Source of the DNA: an uncultured Colwellia sp.
GTDB lineage: Bacteria; Pseudomonadota; Gammaproteobacteria; Enterobacterales; Alteromonadaceae
Assembly (NCBI GenBank): GCA_913063325.1
Contig: CAJXYE010000019.1
Coordinates: 1 to 64,000 of the forward strand
Reading direction: 5' to 3'
Length of the DNA stretch: 64,000 nucleotides
Positions 1 through 8,454 of this stretch are shown one piece after another. Each line of letters opens with the position of its first letter. The first letter of the stretch is position 1. The notes below the pieces were generated by a model, which was not told where the DNA came from, made no database searches, and saw only the letters and a list, made by a program, of their open reading frames with translations. Position numbers and translations under genes: made by a program.

Positions 1-72
1 AAAAAGAAAATGGCAGGGCTGGACGATGAATATCGTTCAACCCTACTAGAGTCTGGGATTAAAATGCGCTAG
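1..72 (+). CDS. C-terminal end of an unidentified protein (partial)
   Basis: Reading frame 1 is open from the left edge and stops with TAG at 70-72, giving 23 residues that end in ESGIKMR. The rest of the gene lies outside the window. The tail is too short to assign a family. It is on the same strand as the DUF885 gene, but about 135 bp separate them and that gap holds its own promoter-like AT-rich sequence, so they need not be co-transcribed. Confidence 0.5.
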   Translation, partial: KKKMAGLDDEYRSTLLESGIKMR

Positions 73-207
73 CCGTGGTACAACTGTTTTATGGTATGAT
101 TTAATTAACACTAAGGTTGTATACTGTGTACAATCCTAAGTGCTAAATAAAAAAAATAACAACATACAGTAAAGCTCACTGGTCTTATGGGAGCATTTGA
201 GGAATAT

Positions 208-2100
208 ATGAATAAGAATCTAAAGAATAGTTTATTAGCGAGTGCCATTATTGCTGCATTAGGGCTAAATGCTTGCAGTAATGATGCAGTAGAAAATGCA
301 TCAACGGTGACGAAAACGGCTACTGAAAATAAGCAAGAGCTCAGTGCTGAGCAACAATTAACGTCATTATATCAACAAGCTAAACAAAGCCTTTTTAAAC
401 AACGTACTTTATCTGCCACTATGTATGGTTTATCAGCAGAAGAAGTTGGCCAAACAGTTAATAGTCAGATGGAAGACTATGGACCAAAAAATGAAAAACT
501 ACTCAGGGCTGAGTTATTATCCTTATCCAATAATATTGCTAACATAAAACTTAATGATAGTGATCTCACGACTAAAAATAACCAGCAAGTTATGGCTGGA
601 CTAACGCGATATTTTGCCGGTGATGCTAACTTTAGTATTGGTTACATTGATGTTTGGATGGGGCTATCTCCTTTTATAGTTAATCAAATTAATGGACCCT
701 TAATTGATATTCCTCGCGTGATGCAAAATGATCAAGCCATTACCACTAAACAAGAGGCATTAGACTATATCGAACGCCTAGAGCAGTTTGATAAATTAGC
801 GAGTAGTATTATTGCTAAACAAGCTGTAGATGTTGCTCAAAATTGGTTACCTCCTAAAGTGACCTTACAAGGAGCAATTAAATACCTTAATGGTTTTACT
901 CGTGTTCTTCCTGAACAGCATAGCTTTGTCAGTGTTTTTCGTGAAAAGTTAGAAAAAATCGATTCACTTAATCAAGAGGAAAAGCAAGTATTAATAGAGC
1001 AAGTTATCGCGAAAGTAAGCGAGGTAGTTTATCCTGCGTTTCAATCCGTTGAAAAGGCCAGTACAAACCTACTTGCTAAATCCCGTCTTGAATCTGGTAT
1101 ATGGGCACAACCAAACGGTAGCGCTTATTATCAAGATGCGATTAAGCAGCTTGGCGATAGTGAGCTAACACCGACGAACATTCATCAGATTGGCTTAGAT
1201 GAAGTGGCTCGGATCAGTAGTGCTATGGATAGTATTTTACAAAATCAAGGCTACCAAGAGGGCACAGTAGGTGAGCGCATGGTTGCCTTGAATGAAGAGC
1301 CTCGTTTTTTATATGAAGATTCAAAGGCCGGACGAGAAGAGTTACTTAACGATATTAATGGTTATATTGCTGAAGTAACGACAAAAATGGCCCCCGTGTT
1401 TAGGACCACGCCAAGTTATCAAGTACAAGTTAAAGCTTTTCCTGTTGAAGTTCAGGATGGTGCCCCAGGTGGGCAGTATACTTCTCCAGCGGTTGATGGA
1501 AGCAAGCCGGGTATCTACTGGATTAATTTACGCGATATGAAAGCTAATCCTAAATTTGGTTTGAAAACGCTAACTTATCATGAAGCGAATCCAGGACATC
1601 ATTGGCAAATAGCCTTGAATTTAGACCAAGCGGAATTACCTTTTTTACGGAGAATCGCGCCTTACAATGCATATACCGAAGGTTGGGCTCTTTATTCAGA
1701 ACAAGTCGCGTATGAACTCGGCATGTATGAAAATGACCCTTTTGGAAATTTAGGCCGATTACAGGCGGAATTATTTAGAGCAGTACGTTTAGTGGTAGAT
1801 ACGGGTTTGCATGATAAGCGTTGGACACGAGAGCAGGCCATTAGCTATATGGCAAAAGAAACAGGAACAGCTGAATCTGATGTTATTGCTGAAATTGAGC
1901 GTTATATGGCATGGCCAGGTCAGGCACTGGGTTATAAGCTAGGTATGCTTAAAATATTAAGTTTAAGAGATCAAGCAAAGCAGCGTTTAGGTGATAAATT
2001 TGATCTAGCGGAGTTTCATGATGTTGTGCTTCTAAATGGTGCAGTGCCCATGGCCGTGTTATCACGAAATATTAACCATTGGTTAGATAGCAAGTCATAA
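208..2100 (+). CDS. DUF885 family lipoprotein, putative metallopeptidase
   Basis: A 630-residue exported lipoprotein. The N terminus has a basic start, a hydrophobic stretch and a lipobox (GLNACS), so it is probably anchored in a membrane facing the periplasm. The body matches DUF885 proteins, which resemble zinc peptidases: the motif HEANPGHH lies at about residue 457 and is followed by the family block TEGWALYSE. The family is thought to cleave peptides, but the substrate cannot be read here. An upstream ATG at 187 is in frame, but 208 is preferred because it is preceded by GAGG and begins a clean signal peptide. The gene ends at a strong bidirectional terminator. Confidence 0.85.
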   Translation: MNKNLKNSLLASAIIAALGLNACSNDAVENASTVTKTATENKQELSAEQQLTSLYQQAKQSLFKQRTLSATMYGLSAEEVGQTVNSQMEDYGPKNEKLLRAELLSLSNNIANIKLNDSDLTTKNNQQVMAGLTRYFAGDANFSIGYIDVWMGLSPFIVNQINGPLIDIPRVMQNDQAITTKQEALDYIERLEQFDKLASSIIAKQAVDVAQNWLPPKVTLQGAIKYLNGFTRVLPEQHSFVSVFREKLEKIDSLNQEEKQVLIEQVIAKVSEVVYPAFQSVEKASTNLLAKSRLESGIWAQPNGSAYYQDAIKQLGDSELTPTNIHQIGLDEVARISSAMDSILQNQGYQEGTVGERMVALNEEPRFLYEDSKAGREELLNDINGYIAEVTTKMAPVFRTTPSYQVQVKAFPVEVQDGAPGGQYTSPAVDGSKPGIYWINLRDMKANPKFGLKTLTYHEANPGHHWQIALNLDQAELPFLRRIAPYNAYTEGWALYSEQVAYELGMYENDPFGNLGRLQAELFRAVRLVVDTGLHDKRWTREQAISYMAKETGTAESDVIAEIERYMAWPGQALGYKLGMLKILSLRDQAKQRLGDKFDLAEFHDVVLLNGAVPMAVLSRNINHWLDSKS

Positions 2101-2141
2101 ACTGCTAGTAATACCAGTCCCACCAATATCAGCTATAAAAT

Positions 2142-2177
2142 AAAAGCCGTAATATTTCTAACAATATTACGGCTTTT
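2142..2177. terminator. Bidirectional intrinsic terminator
   Basis: Perfect 15-bp inverted repeat (2142-2156 and 2163-2177) with a 6-nt loop, A-rich on the left and T-rich on the right, so it can stop transcription from both sides. It lies between the convergent DUF885 and sulA genes. Confidence 0.85.
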
Positions 2178-2236
2178 AATTGGAAAGCACTGTCTCGATA
2201 AATGCGTAGTATTTTTGATTTATAGGAAAGTTGAAG

Positions 2237-2740
2237 TTAGTGCACCGCTGGGTAGTTTTCAGTAGTTTTATTTTTACGCTGATTTTTCAATAAAACACAT
2301 TGGGTTTCACCTAAACGTGCGCAGCTATCTAGGGCGGCAATTTCATCTGCTGCAAAATATGCGTTCGAGAGGATCACCGCAGAGCAATTTCCGCGACATA
2401 AAACACTTTTTATTTGCTCAATATCTAAGTGAGCAGACTTTTCATCAAGTAAATTATTTATTCTATTCTTACCTTTAAAACTGACACAAAGTACTTTTGA
2501 AATATCAACGCCATGTGTCTGTGATAACTGCTCTAAAGATGACTCTTCAGGGTTAATAAATAACACCCACTTTTTTTCTTGATTATGTTGCTGGCAGATA
2601 CTTGCGTAATGCGATGACAATTCTTGCTGGTTTTCAACACTAGCTAACTGCAACCAAGCTTGCTCTGCAAAGGGAGTACTGATGGCATTTTCGATAACAT
2701 TTTTTATAACATTAGTGTTATTGGTATTGCTCGTGTACAT
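2237..2740 (-). CDS. sulA: SulA-like SOS cell division inhibitor
   Basis: A 167-residue protein, the usual size for SulA, which blocks division after DNA damage by binding FtsZ. It starts MYTS as E. coli SulA does, has the RecA/SulA-like core (for example CSAVILSNAYF and the ARLGETQCVLL region) and a short basic tail. The ATG at 2740 is preferred over an in-frame start at 2818: it has a GAGG ribosome site, and the longer frame would place the LexA operator inside the coding sequence. Regulation by LexA is directly suggested by a box 36 bp upstream. Other RecA-like small proteins are possible, but the operator and length favour SulA. Confidence 0.8.
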   Translation of the reverse strand: MYTSNTNNTNVIKNVIENAISTPFAEQAWLQLASVENQQELSSHYASICQQHNQEKKWVLFINPEESSLEQLSQTHGVDISKVLCVSFKGKNRINNLLDEKSAHLDIEQIKSVLCRGNCSAVILSNAYFAADEIAALDSCARLGETQCVLLKNQRKNKTTENYPAVH

Positions 2741-3267
2741 AGTGCTACCTCGTGTTGAATGGTGATATATAACTATACTGTATGGATGTACAGTATATGC
2801 TTTTTGTCGGCTATTCAAGCATTATTTGTCATTTTTTTGTACAAAAAGTTTATTAACTTTATAGATCTTGCTGAAGTATAAAGAGCAAAAGCACAAGGCG
2901 TGCGGCCAAATGAAGGTAAAAAATTTATGTTTTAGTATTTAAAAGCATGGATGATCTTTGCGGGAAATAACTATGGCTGGTTGTGCTACCAGATAAAATT
3001 TATGGTATTAAAACGCTCTATTCACTTGAGATGATTTAGTGTGGAGTTATGTGAAAAGGAGGTAGTAAGAATTAAAGTATTATTAAATTATTGCGCAGTG
3101 GGCGTTAAAATAATTTGCTATTAGTTAAGGTGAGTAGTTAATTAAAATAAAATTGTCTCGATTATATTATCAGTTCGTTTTCTTAGCCTGTGTAATTGTT
3201 CGGGAATATCAACGAATGAAGCATGTTATAAAGGCAAATGTTACTCTGCCTTTACAGCGCAATATTT
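2741..3267. other. Non-coding interval upstream of sulA
   Basis: 527 bp without a convincing gene. It contains the sulA promoter and LexA box at its left end and a weak hairpin at 3230-3253 (arms AAAGGCA/TGCCTTT) that may end the purM-purN-DUF3108 transcript. Nothing else is recognised in the AT-rich middle part. Confidence 0.6.
2776..2795 (-). promoter_or_regulatory. LexA (SOS) operator of sulA
   Basis: The 20-bp palindrome TACTGTATGGATGTACAGTA has the CTGT-N8-ACAG form of the gammaproteobacterial LexA box with extended TA arms. It overlaps a TATACT -10-like hexamer on the minus strand and lies 36 bp before the sulA start codon, the normal arrangement for a repressed SOS promoter. Confidence 0.9.
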
Positions 3268-4035
3268 TTATTGTTTAAGCGTTAATGATGTTAGTTGTGC
3301 CTCAAACTGTTCAGCACCGGCCTTTACTTGATAGAGTTTTACTAATAAGTAGTTTAGCTCTGGTGCAAACCAAGCGTAAGTAACGCGTTTTTTCTCAGTA
3401 ATTTCTCGTTTTAATCGAATTGTTTTGACTAAGCCATAGGGAAGTATCAGCTCTTCTTCACCATCATACTGGTACTCATAATTTTTAACAGAGCCTTTAG
3501 TGCTAATTACTGGGTATACAAAACGTTTTTGACTAGGGTTATTAATTAGGTCAATACGGTTTTGAAGATGATAGCTCAGTTTATCTAACAGACCGTCAGT
3601 AAAGTTCAGCGTGATTTTTTTATCATTCTTTAGATCTATTGCTGTTTTAGCGACTAAGTCATATTGCCACTGATAGTATTTATCGCGACCAGTCCCTTCA
3701 CGCTGGTAGTCATAGCTATAAGGAATTACTTGGTTATTATCAATATTAACGATAGCTGTTTCGCTACGCTTATCAGAAAAAATTAACCAACTGATATCGG
3801 TTTCATAATGGTATTGGATTTTATTATCATCAAGGTAACTTAGCTCCCTTATTGCTTTACCTACAGGATCTGATTTGTGCAATAAAGTATAAGTTGCTCG
3901 ATATGCTGGGATAATTTCCGAAAATGATTCTTGAGTTTGCTGTGGAACTTCTTTTGGCGGAGGTGGTATCTCTGCAGTATTGGCTAAAGCTATCAAAGGT
4001 AAAGCTAAAAAAAGTAAGGGAGAGAATTTCCGCAT
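3268..4035 (-). CDS. DUF3108 domain periplasmic protein
   Basis: A 255-residue exported protein. Residues 1-18 form a signal peptide (MRKFSPLLFLALPLIALA) ending in an ANTA-like cleavage region, followed by a short proline-rich linker. The rest is the beta-rich DUF3108 domain, including AYRATYTLLHK near the start and YDYQREGTGRDK in the middle. Its role is unknown. It is third in a minus-strand run purM-purN-DUF3108, an arrangement found in related bacteria. The ATG at 4035 is chosen because it starts the signal peptide; an in-frame TTG at 4059 is possible but no ribosome site decides it. Confidence 0.8.
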   Translation of the reverse strand: MRKFSPLLFLALPLIALANTAEIPPPPKEVPQQTQESFSEIIPAYRATYTLLHKSDPVGKAIRELSYLDDNKIQYHYETDISWLIFSDKRSETAIVNIDNNQVIPYSYDYQREGTGRDKYYQWQYDLVAKTAIDLKNDKKITLNFTDGLLDKLSYHLQNRIDLINNPSQKRFVYPVISTKGSVKNYEYQYDGEEELILPYGLVKTIRLKREITEKKRVTYAWFAPELNYLLVKLYQVKAGAEQFEAQLTSLTLKQ

Positions 4036-4185
4036 AATAAACACAATGTCCAGAAGCAATTAGTCGTTATTTATACTAACAGCTTCTGTAAGGGGAGGTA
4101 GCAACAATTTGGTAACTATTTTGTTGTGCTTTTTTATTGGACGACATTATGCTTATTGTAGCTAGTACGATGTTTAACCGAAATA

Positions 4186-4827
4186 TTAATCGGCAGCATA
4201 ACCTGAAATAGGTAGAACATTACCGTCAAGAACTGCATTATCGCCTTGCATGTTAAGTCTTTTTTCGGCAAACCACTTTACTACGAGTGGATAGATACGA
4301 TGTTCTTGTTCATGTACGCGAGCAGCTAAGTCGTCACTATTGTCACCTTCAAATACAGGTACTTTCGCTTGAAGAATGACAGGACCGCCATCAAGTTCTT
4401 CAGTGACAAAGTGAACACTAACACCGTGTACATCATCGCCTGCATCAATAGCGCGTTGATGGGTATTTAATCCCTGGTATTTTGGCAAAAGAGAAGGGTG
4501 TATATTTAGCAGTTTCCCTTGATAGTGTTGAACAAAATCAGGGGTGAGGATGCGCATAAAACCAGCTAGCACGATTAAATCGGCGTCAAAGGCATCAATC
4601 TTCTTGATAAGGGCTTGATCGTAATCTTCACGGCTATCAAATGCTTTATGTGAAAGTGCTAAGTTAGCAATATCAGCGTTTTGTGCACGAGTCAGACCAT
4701 AAACATCTTCTTTATTAGAAATCACACCAACCACTTCTGCTGGGTAATTATTATCAGCACAGGCATCAATAATGGCTTGTAAGTTAGTGCCACCGCCAGA
4801 GATCAAAACAACTATTTTGCTAGACAT
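4186..4827 (-). CDS. purN: Phosphoribosylglycinamide formyltransferase
   Basis: PurN, 213 residues, transfers a formyl group from 10-formyltetrahydrofolate to GAR in step three of purine synthesis in the cytoplasm. The phosphate-binding start (ISGGGTNLQAI), the catalytic block NIHPSLLPKYQG with its Asn and His, and GVSVHFVTEELDGG with the catalytic Asp are all present. It lies 107 bp after purM on the same strand, as in many gammaproteobacteria, but a terminator-like hairpin occupies that gap. The ATG has a ribosome site (AGGAAAA) just upstream. Confidence 0.97.
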   Translation of the reverse strand: MSSKIVVLISGGGTNLQAIIDACADNNYPAEVVGVISNKEDVYGLTRAQNADIANLALSHKAFDSREDYDQALIKKIDAFDADLIVLAGFMRILTPDFVQHYQGKLLNIHPSLLPKYQGLNTHQRAIDAGDDVHGVSVHFVTEELDGGPVILQAKVPVFEGDNSDDLAARVHEQEHRIYPLVVKWFAEKRLNMQGDNAVLDGNVLPISGYAAD

Positions 4828-4874
4828 GTTTTTCCTACTTTGTGAATAAAGGATTGATAAAGTACAGATAAATA

Positions 4875-4899
4875 AAAGGGGCTAGTAAATAGCCCCTTT
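4875..4899 (-). terminator. Terminator or attenuator between purM and purN
   Basis: A 10-bp GC-rich inverted repeat (4875-4884 and 4890-4899) with a 5-nt loop. Read on the minus strand it is followed by TTTTATTTAT. It lies after the purM stop and before the purN start, so it may lower purN expression relative to purM. Confidence 0.65.
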
Positions 4900-4934
4900 A
4901 AAATATACTTATATTTGCTTAATAAGCTTGTTGG

Positions 4935-5975
4935 TTATGCAAACACTACTGGCTCTTCGCCATCAGCTTTATCAGCGATTTCGCCAATGTGCCAAGCATT
5001 TTCGCCATGTGCGGTTAACACTTCAATACTCTGTGCTACTTTATCCGCAGGTACCACGATAACCATGCCCACACCACAGTTGAACGTGCGGTACATTTCA
5101 TGCTCAGTGATATTACCTTTTTCTTGTAACCAGCTGAAGATGCTCGGCCATGCCCAGCTATCACCTTTAATCACAGCTTGTGCTGATTCAGGTAATACAC
5201 GTGGGATATTTTCCCAGAAGCCACCACCAGTGATATGAGATAGTGCGTGCACATCAACATTTTTTAGTAACTCAAGCACAGATTTTACATAAATCTTAGT
5301 TGGTTCAAGTAAATGGTCAGCAATTTTCTTGCCTTCAAGTAATTCGTTAGTATCAGTATTGTTTACTTCTAATACTTTACGAATTAGTGAAAAACCATTT
5401 GAATGAGGACCAGAAGCACCAAGGGCAATCAATTGATCGCCTGCAGCAACATTAGTACCGTCAATTACACGAGATTTTTCAGCAATACCAACACAAAAAC
5501 CAGCGATATCATAATCGCCCTTGTGATACATGCCAGGCATTTCAGCGGTTTCACCACCGACAAGAGAACAGCCAGCTTGTAGACAGCCTTCAGCAATACC
5601 TTCAACTACAGATACTGCCACGTCAACATCAAGTTTAGCGGTAGCATAATAATCAAGGAAGAATAATGGTTCAGCACCTTGCACGATAAGATCGTTAACA
5701 CACATAGCAACTAAATCGATACCAACGGTATCGTGTCTAGCTAAATCGATAGCTAAACGTAATTTAGTGCCGACACCGTCGGTACCAGCAACTAATACAG
5801 GCTCTTTATAACCGGTAGGTAATTGAAATACCGAACCAAAACCACCTAAACCACCCATAACCTCTGGACGTGTTGTGCGTTTTACCGCACCTTTAATTTT
5901 ATCAACTAGGGCATTACCAGCATCAATATCAACACCAGCATCTTTATAGCTTAACGACTGTTTTTGTTCGCTCAC
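4935..5975 (-). CDS. purM: Phosphoribosylformylglycinamidine cyclo-ligase (AIR synthetase)
   Basis: PurM, 346 residues, the normal length. It closes the imidazole ring of FGAM with ATP to give AIR in purine synthesis. Family blocks visible in order are [16 protein letters not shown] at the N terminus, [43 protein letters not shown] and [13 protein letters not shown], with [13 protein letters not shown] further on. It begins the minus-strand group purM-purN-DUF3108. The 211-bp gap to the divergent DUF2066 gene must hold its promoter; I could not recognise a PurR box there. Confidence 0.97.
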   Translation of the reverse strand: MSEQKQSLSYKDAGVDIDAGNALVDKIKGAVKRTTRPEVMGGLGGFGSVFQLPTGYKEPVLVAGTDGVGTKLRLAIDLARHDTVGIDLVAMCVNDLIVQGAEPLFFLDYYATAKLDVDVAVSVVEGIAEGCLQAGCSLVGGETAEMPGMYHKGDYDIAGFCVGIAEKSRVIDGTNVAAGDQLIALGASGPHSNGFSLIRKVLEVNNTDTNELLEGKKIADHLLEPTKIYVKSVLELLKNVDVHALSHITGGGFWENIPRVLPESAQAVIKGDSWAWPSIFSWLQEKGNITEHEMYRTFNCGVGMVIVVPADKVAQSIEVLTAHGENAWHIGEIADKADGEEPVVFA

Positions 5976-6186
5976 GGGAAACCTCAGAAATTACCGACAG
6001 TATTTTATGGGGCGTATTCTACCAGTGCTAAGGCTCATACTCAAGACGATAAACAGTATCTTCTCCTTGTTTTATTTTTACGAGACATTTCTAAGGGATT
6101 TATGAATATTTGCAAGTATTCATTGCAGGTGATGTGGTAAGATATTATTTATAAAATCATAGCGTTTTTTAAAATTTTTAGTTGAT

Positions 6187-7584
6187 ATGTTTAGATTTCC
6201 TTTTGTTATATTTATGCTGGTATTATCGCTATTTAGCGCTAATTTACGGGCACTTGAAGTAAGCGATTTGTACCAAGCTAATGTTGCAGTCGAATCACAA
6301 GATAGCGCGCAACGAGAGCGGGCGATAAAACAAGCACTGCAAAATGTGCTTTTAAAAGTCGGTGGTAAAAAAAGTGTTTTAACACATGAAGTATTAAAAG
6401 CAGCTCAAAAAAGAGCGACCCGTTATGTTAGTCAATATCGTTATCTGAGAAAAGAGGGGCAACTAAGTTTAGTTGTCAGCTTTAACGAAGATAAAGTAAA
6501 TAAATTGTTCAAAGACGCTGACCTAGCTTTATGGGGGAGCCTACGTCCACAGGTTCTCCTGTGGTTGATTGATGAACAAGGTGCAAGTCGAAGAATCGTT
6601 GCTTCGGATGCCAATACACTTATTTCTAAAAGTATTAATGATTTCTCTACACAACGTGGTTTACCTATTATTACGCCTCTTATGGATTTAACCGATAACG
6701 AAAACGTTGTGTTAAGTGACTTTTGGGGATATTTTCCTGAACAAATACAACAAGCCTCGCAGCGTTATTTTGCAGATACTATTGTGGTGATGAGAATTTC
6801 AGATTCGAGTTTAGTCCCTAAGAGTGAACTAGTTGATATAGAGGTTTCTTCGCAAAGTGAATCGTGTGGTTTGTTATGCGAACAACAAGAGAGAGTTAGA
6901 CCTAAAGTACTCGATTGGCGAGTGTTCACTCAAGGTGTTCGTTATACCCAAAAATATCAGGGGCTTGATAGCGTTAATTTGATCAATCAAGGTTTATCAG
7001 ATATTACTGAATTGATTTATCAGTCTTATGCTTTATCAACAACGGCAGAAAATGATTTTGTTATTGAAGTGAATAATGTCACCTCATTAAAAAATGATAC
7101 CCAGTTGTTTAATTTTCTTTTGGATTTATCTGCGGTTAAAGCAGTCACTTTAACGAGCGCTCAAGGCGATATTCGTCAGTTCAAATTAGATTTAATCGGT
7201 TCAAGAGCTTCATTTTTAGCGTCACTAAAATTAAATACTAAGTTAACACAGCAACTTGATGGACTTTCTGATAGCCAGCAATTCACAAATCAAATGAAAA
7301 TTGTTGTGTTAGGCGAGCCCCAAAAAGTAATGTCGGACGAAATTTCAGCAACTATTCCTAGCAGTAATATTGATGATTCGCCGGTTAACTTAGTTGCCAA
7401 TAACGAAGGTGGCACTAATAAAGATACCGCTATGATTGACTCTGGGGTAGAAGATACCAATAATTTTAATACGCAGCCTGCCACAATACTTAATAAGAAT
7501 GATGAATTGCAAACATTAACTGAAACAACACCGCCACTTAAGATAGTACCAAAAGTTCCTGTTTTTTATTGGGAGCAAGGATGA
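6187..7584 (+). CDS. DUF2066 domain-containing exported protein
   Basis: A 465-residue protein with an N-terminal signal peptide (residues about 1-23, ending FSANLRA) and a DUF2066 domain over roughly residues 24-350. The last 100 residues are Asn/Asp/Thr-rich and look disordered. The biochemical role is unknown. Its stop overlaps the hda start by 4 bp (ATGA), so the two are translationally coupled, and a gene of this family next to hda is common in the order. No clear ribosome site precedes the ATG. Confidence 0.8.
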   Translation: MFRFPFVIFMLVLSLFSANLRALEVSDLYQANVAVESQDSAQRERAIKQALQNVLLKVGGKKSVLTHEVLKAAQKRATRYVSQYRYLRKEGQLSLVVSFNEDKVNKLFKDADLALWGSLRPQVLLWLIDEQGASRRIVASDANTLISKSINDFSTQRGLPIITPLMDLTDNENVVLSDFWGYFPEQIQQASQRYFADTIVVMRISDSSLVPKSELVDIEVSSQSESCGLLCEQQERVRPKVLDWRVFTQGVRYTQKYQGLDSVNLINQGLSDITELIYQSYALSTTAENDFVIEVNNVTSLKNDTQLFNFLLDLSAVKAVTLTSAQGDIRQFKLDLIGSRASFLASLKLNTKLTQQLDGLSDSQQFTNQMKIVVLGEPQKVMSDEISATIPSSNIDDSPVNLVANNEGGTNKDTAMIDSGVEDTNNFNTQPATILNKNDELQTLTETTPPLKIVPKVPVFYWEQG

Positions 7585-8288
7585 AGCAAGTCGCTCAACT
7601 TACTCTGATGGTTCAACTACCTGACGATGAAACATTTGAAAGTTATAAAAGTAAAGCCAATGTAGGAGTCGTGAGTCAGTTAAAGTCTTACATAGAGCAA
7701 AAGCAAGAGACACCACACGGTTTTTATTTATTTGGCTTAACCAGTACAGGTAAATCGCACCTACTCCATGCAAGTAGTACTTATGCTGCGAAAATGGGTA
7801 AGTCATCTGTATGTTTATCCTGTGCTGAATTAAAACAGTTACCGGTAGAGGTATTGGATGGCTTAGAGCAAATTGATTTAATTTGTTTAGATGATATTCA
7901 TTTAATTGCCGGTGATACACGTTGGCAACAAGCTATTTTTGATTTATATAATCGTGTGCTAGAACAAAACAACTACTTATTAATTTCAGGTAATGAAAGT
8001 GCCCAGCAATTGGGCATTAGTTTACCTGACCTAGTCTCAAGGCTTACTTGGGGTTTAACTGAGCAGGTTAAGGCACTTGATGATGAAGAAAAGGTTTCGG
8101 CTCTGCAACATAGAGCGACACAACGGGGTTTATTTATATCAGATGAAGTTGTTAAGTTTTTACTTAATCGTTTAAGTCGAGATATGGGAAGTTTAATCAA
8201 CTCACTTGATATTTTAGATAAAGCCTCAATTCAAGAGCAACGAAAAATTACCATTCCTTTTATTAAAGAGGTATTAAGCCTACAGTAG
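7581..8288 (+). CDS. hda: DnaA inactivator Hda
   Basis: A 235-residue AAA+ protein related to DnaA. With the DNA-loaded sliding clamp, Hda stimulates ATP hydrolysis by DnaA and prevents over-initiation. Near the N terminus is a clamp-binding type segment (QLTLMVQLPDD) aligned with the QLSLPL motif of E. coli Hda. The Walker A is GLTSTGKS, Walker B is LICLDDIH, and an arginine-rich sensor region (RLSRDMGSL) closes the domain. The ATG at 7581 overlaps the DUF2066 stop; the TTG at 7569 is less likely. A terminator follows directly. Confidence 0.93.
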   Translation: MKQVAQLTLMVQLPDDETFESYKSKANVGVVSQLKSYIEQKQETPHGFYLFGLTSTGKSHLLHASSTYAAKMGKSSVCLSCAELKQLPVEVLDGLEQIDLICLDDIHLIAGDTRWQQAIFDLYNRVLEQNNYLLISGNESAQQLGISLPDLVSRLTWGLTEQVKALDDEEKVSALQHRATQRGLFISDEVVKFLLNRLSRDMGSLINSLDILDKASIQEQRKITIPFIKEVLSLQ

Positions 8289-8324
8289 TTACTTATTGTC
8301 GGTGTGGTGGTTAAAAATAGTATC

Positions 8325-8350
8325 ACGCGATTATATCAATCGCGTTTTTT
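8325..8350 (+). terminator. Intrinsic terminator after hda
   Basis: An 8-bp stem (8325-8332 ACGCGATT and 8338-8345 AATCGCGT) with a 5-nt loop, followed by a T run to 8350. It ends the DUF2066-hda transcript. Confidence 0.8.
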
Positions 8351-8454
8351 AGTTTTATTTAAGTCATTATATTGCAGAAGTCACTCTTTCAATGACTTGG
8401 CCTCGAATCCAAATGAAAGCTAAGCTAGAAAGTAAAAATCCTTCAAACTTAGGC

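Noticed and set aside
115-135. Palindrome-like sequence TTGTATACTGTGTACAA upstream of the DUF885 gene
   Set aside because: It lacks the CTGT-N8-ACAG spacing of a LexA box and its arms are short; no factor can be named.
2741-2818. Longer start of the sulA frame at 2818
   Set aside because: It would put the LexA operator inside the coding region; 2740 has a ribosome site.
4915-5238. 107-residue frame on the plus strand
   Set aside because: It lies opposite purM, which is beyond doubt, and shows no family features.
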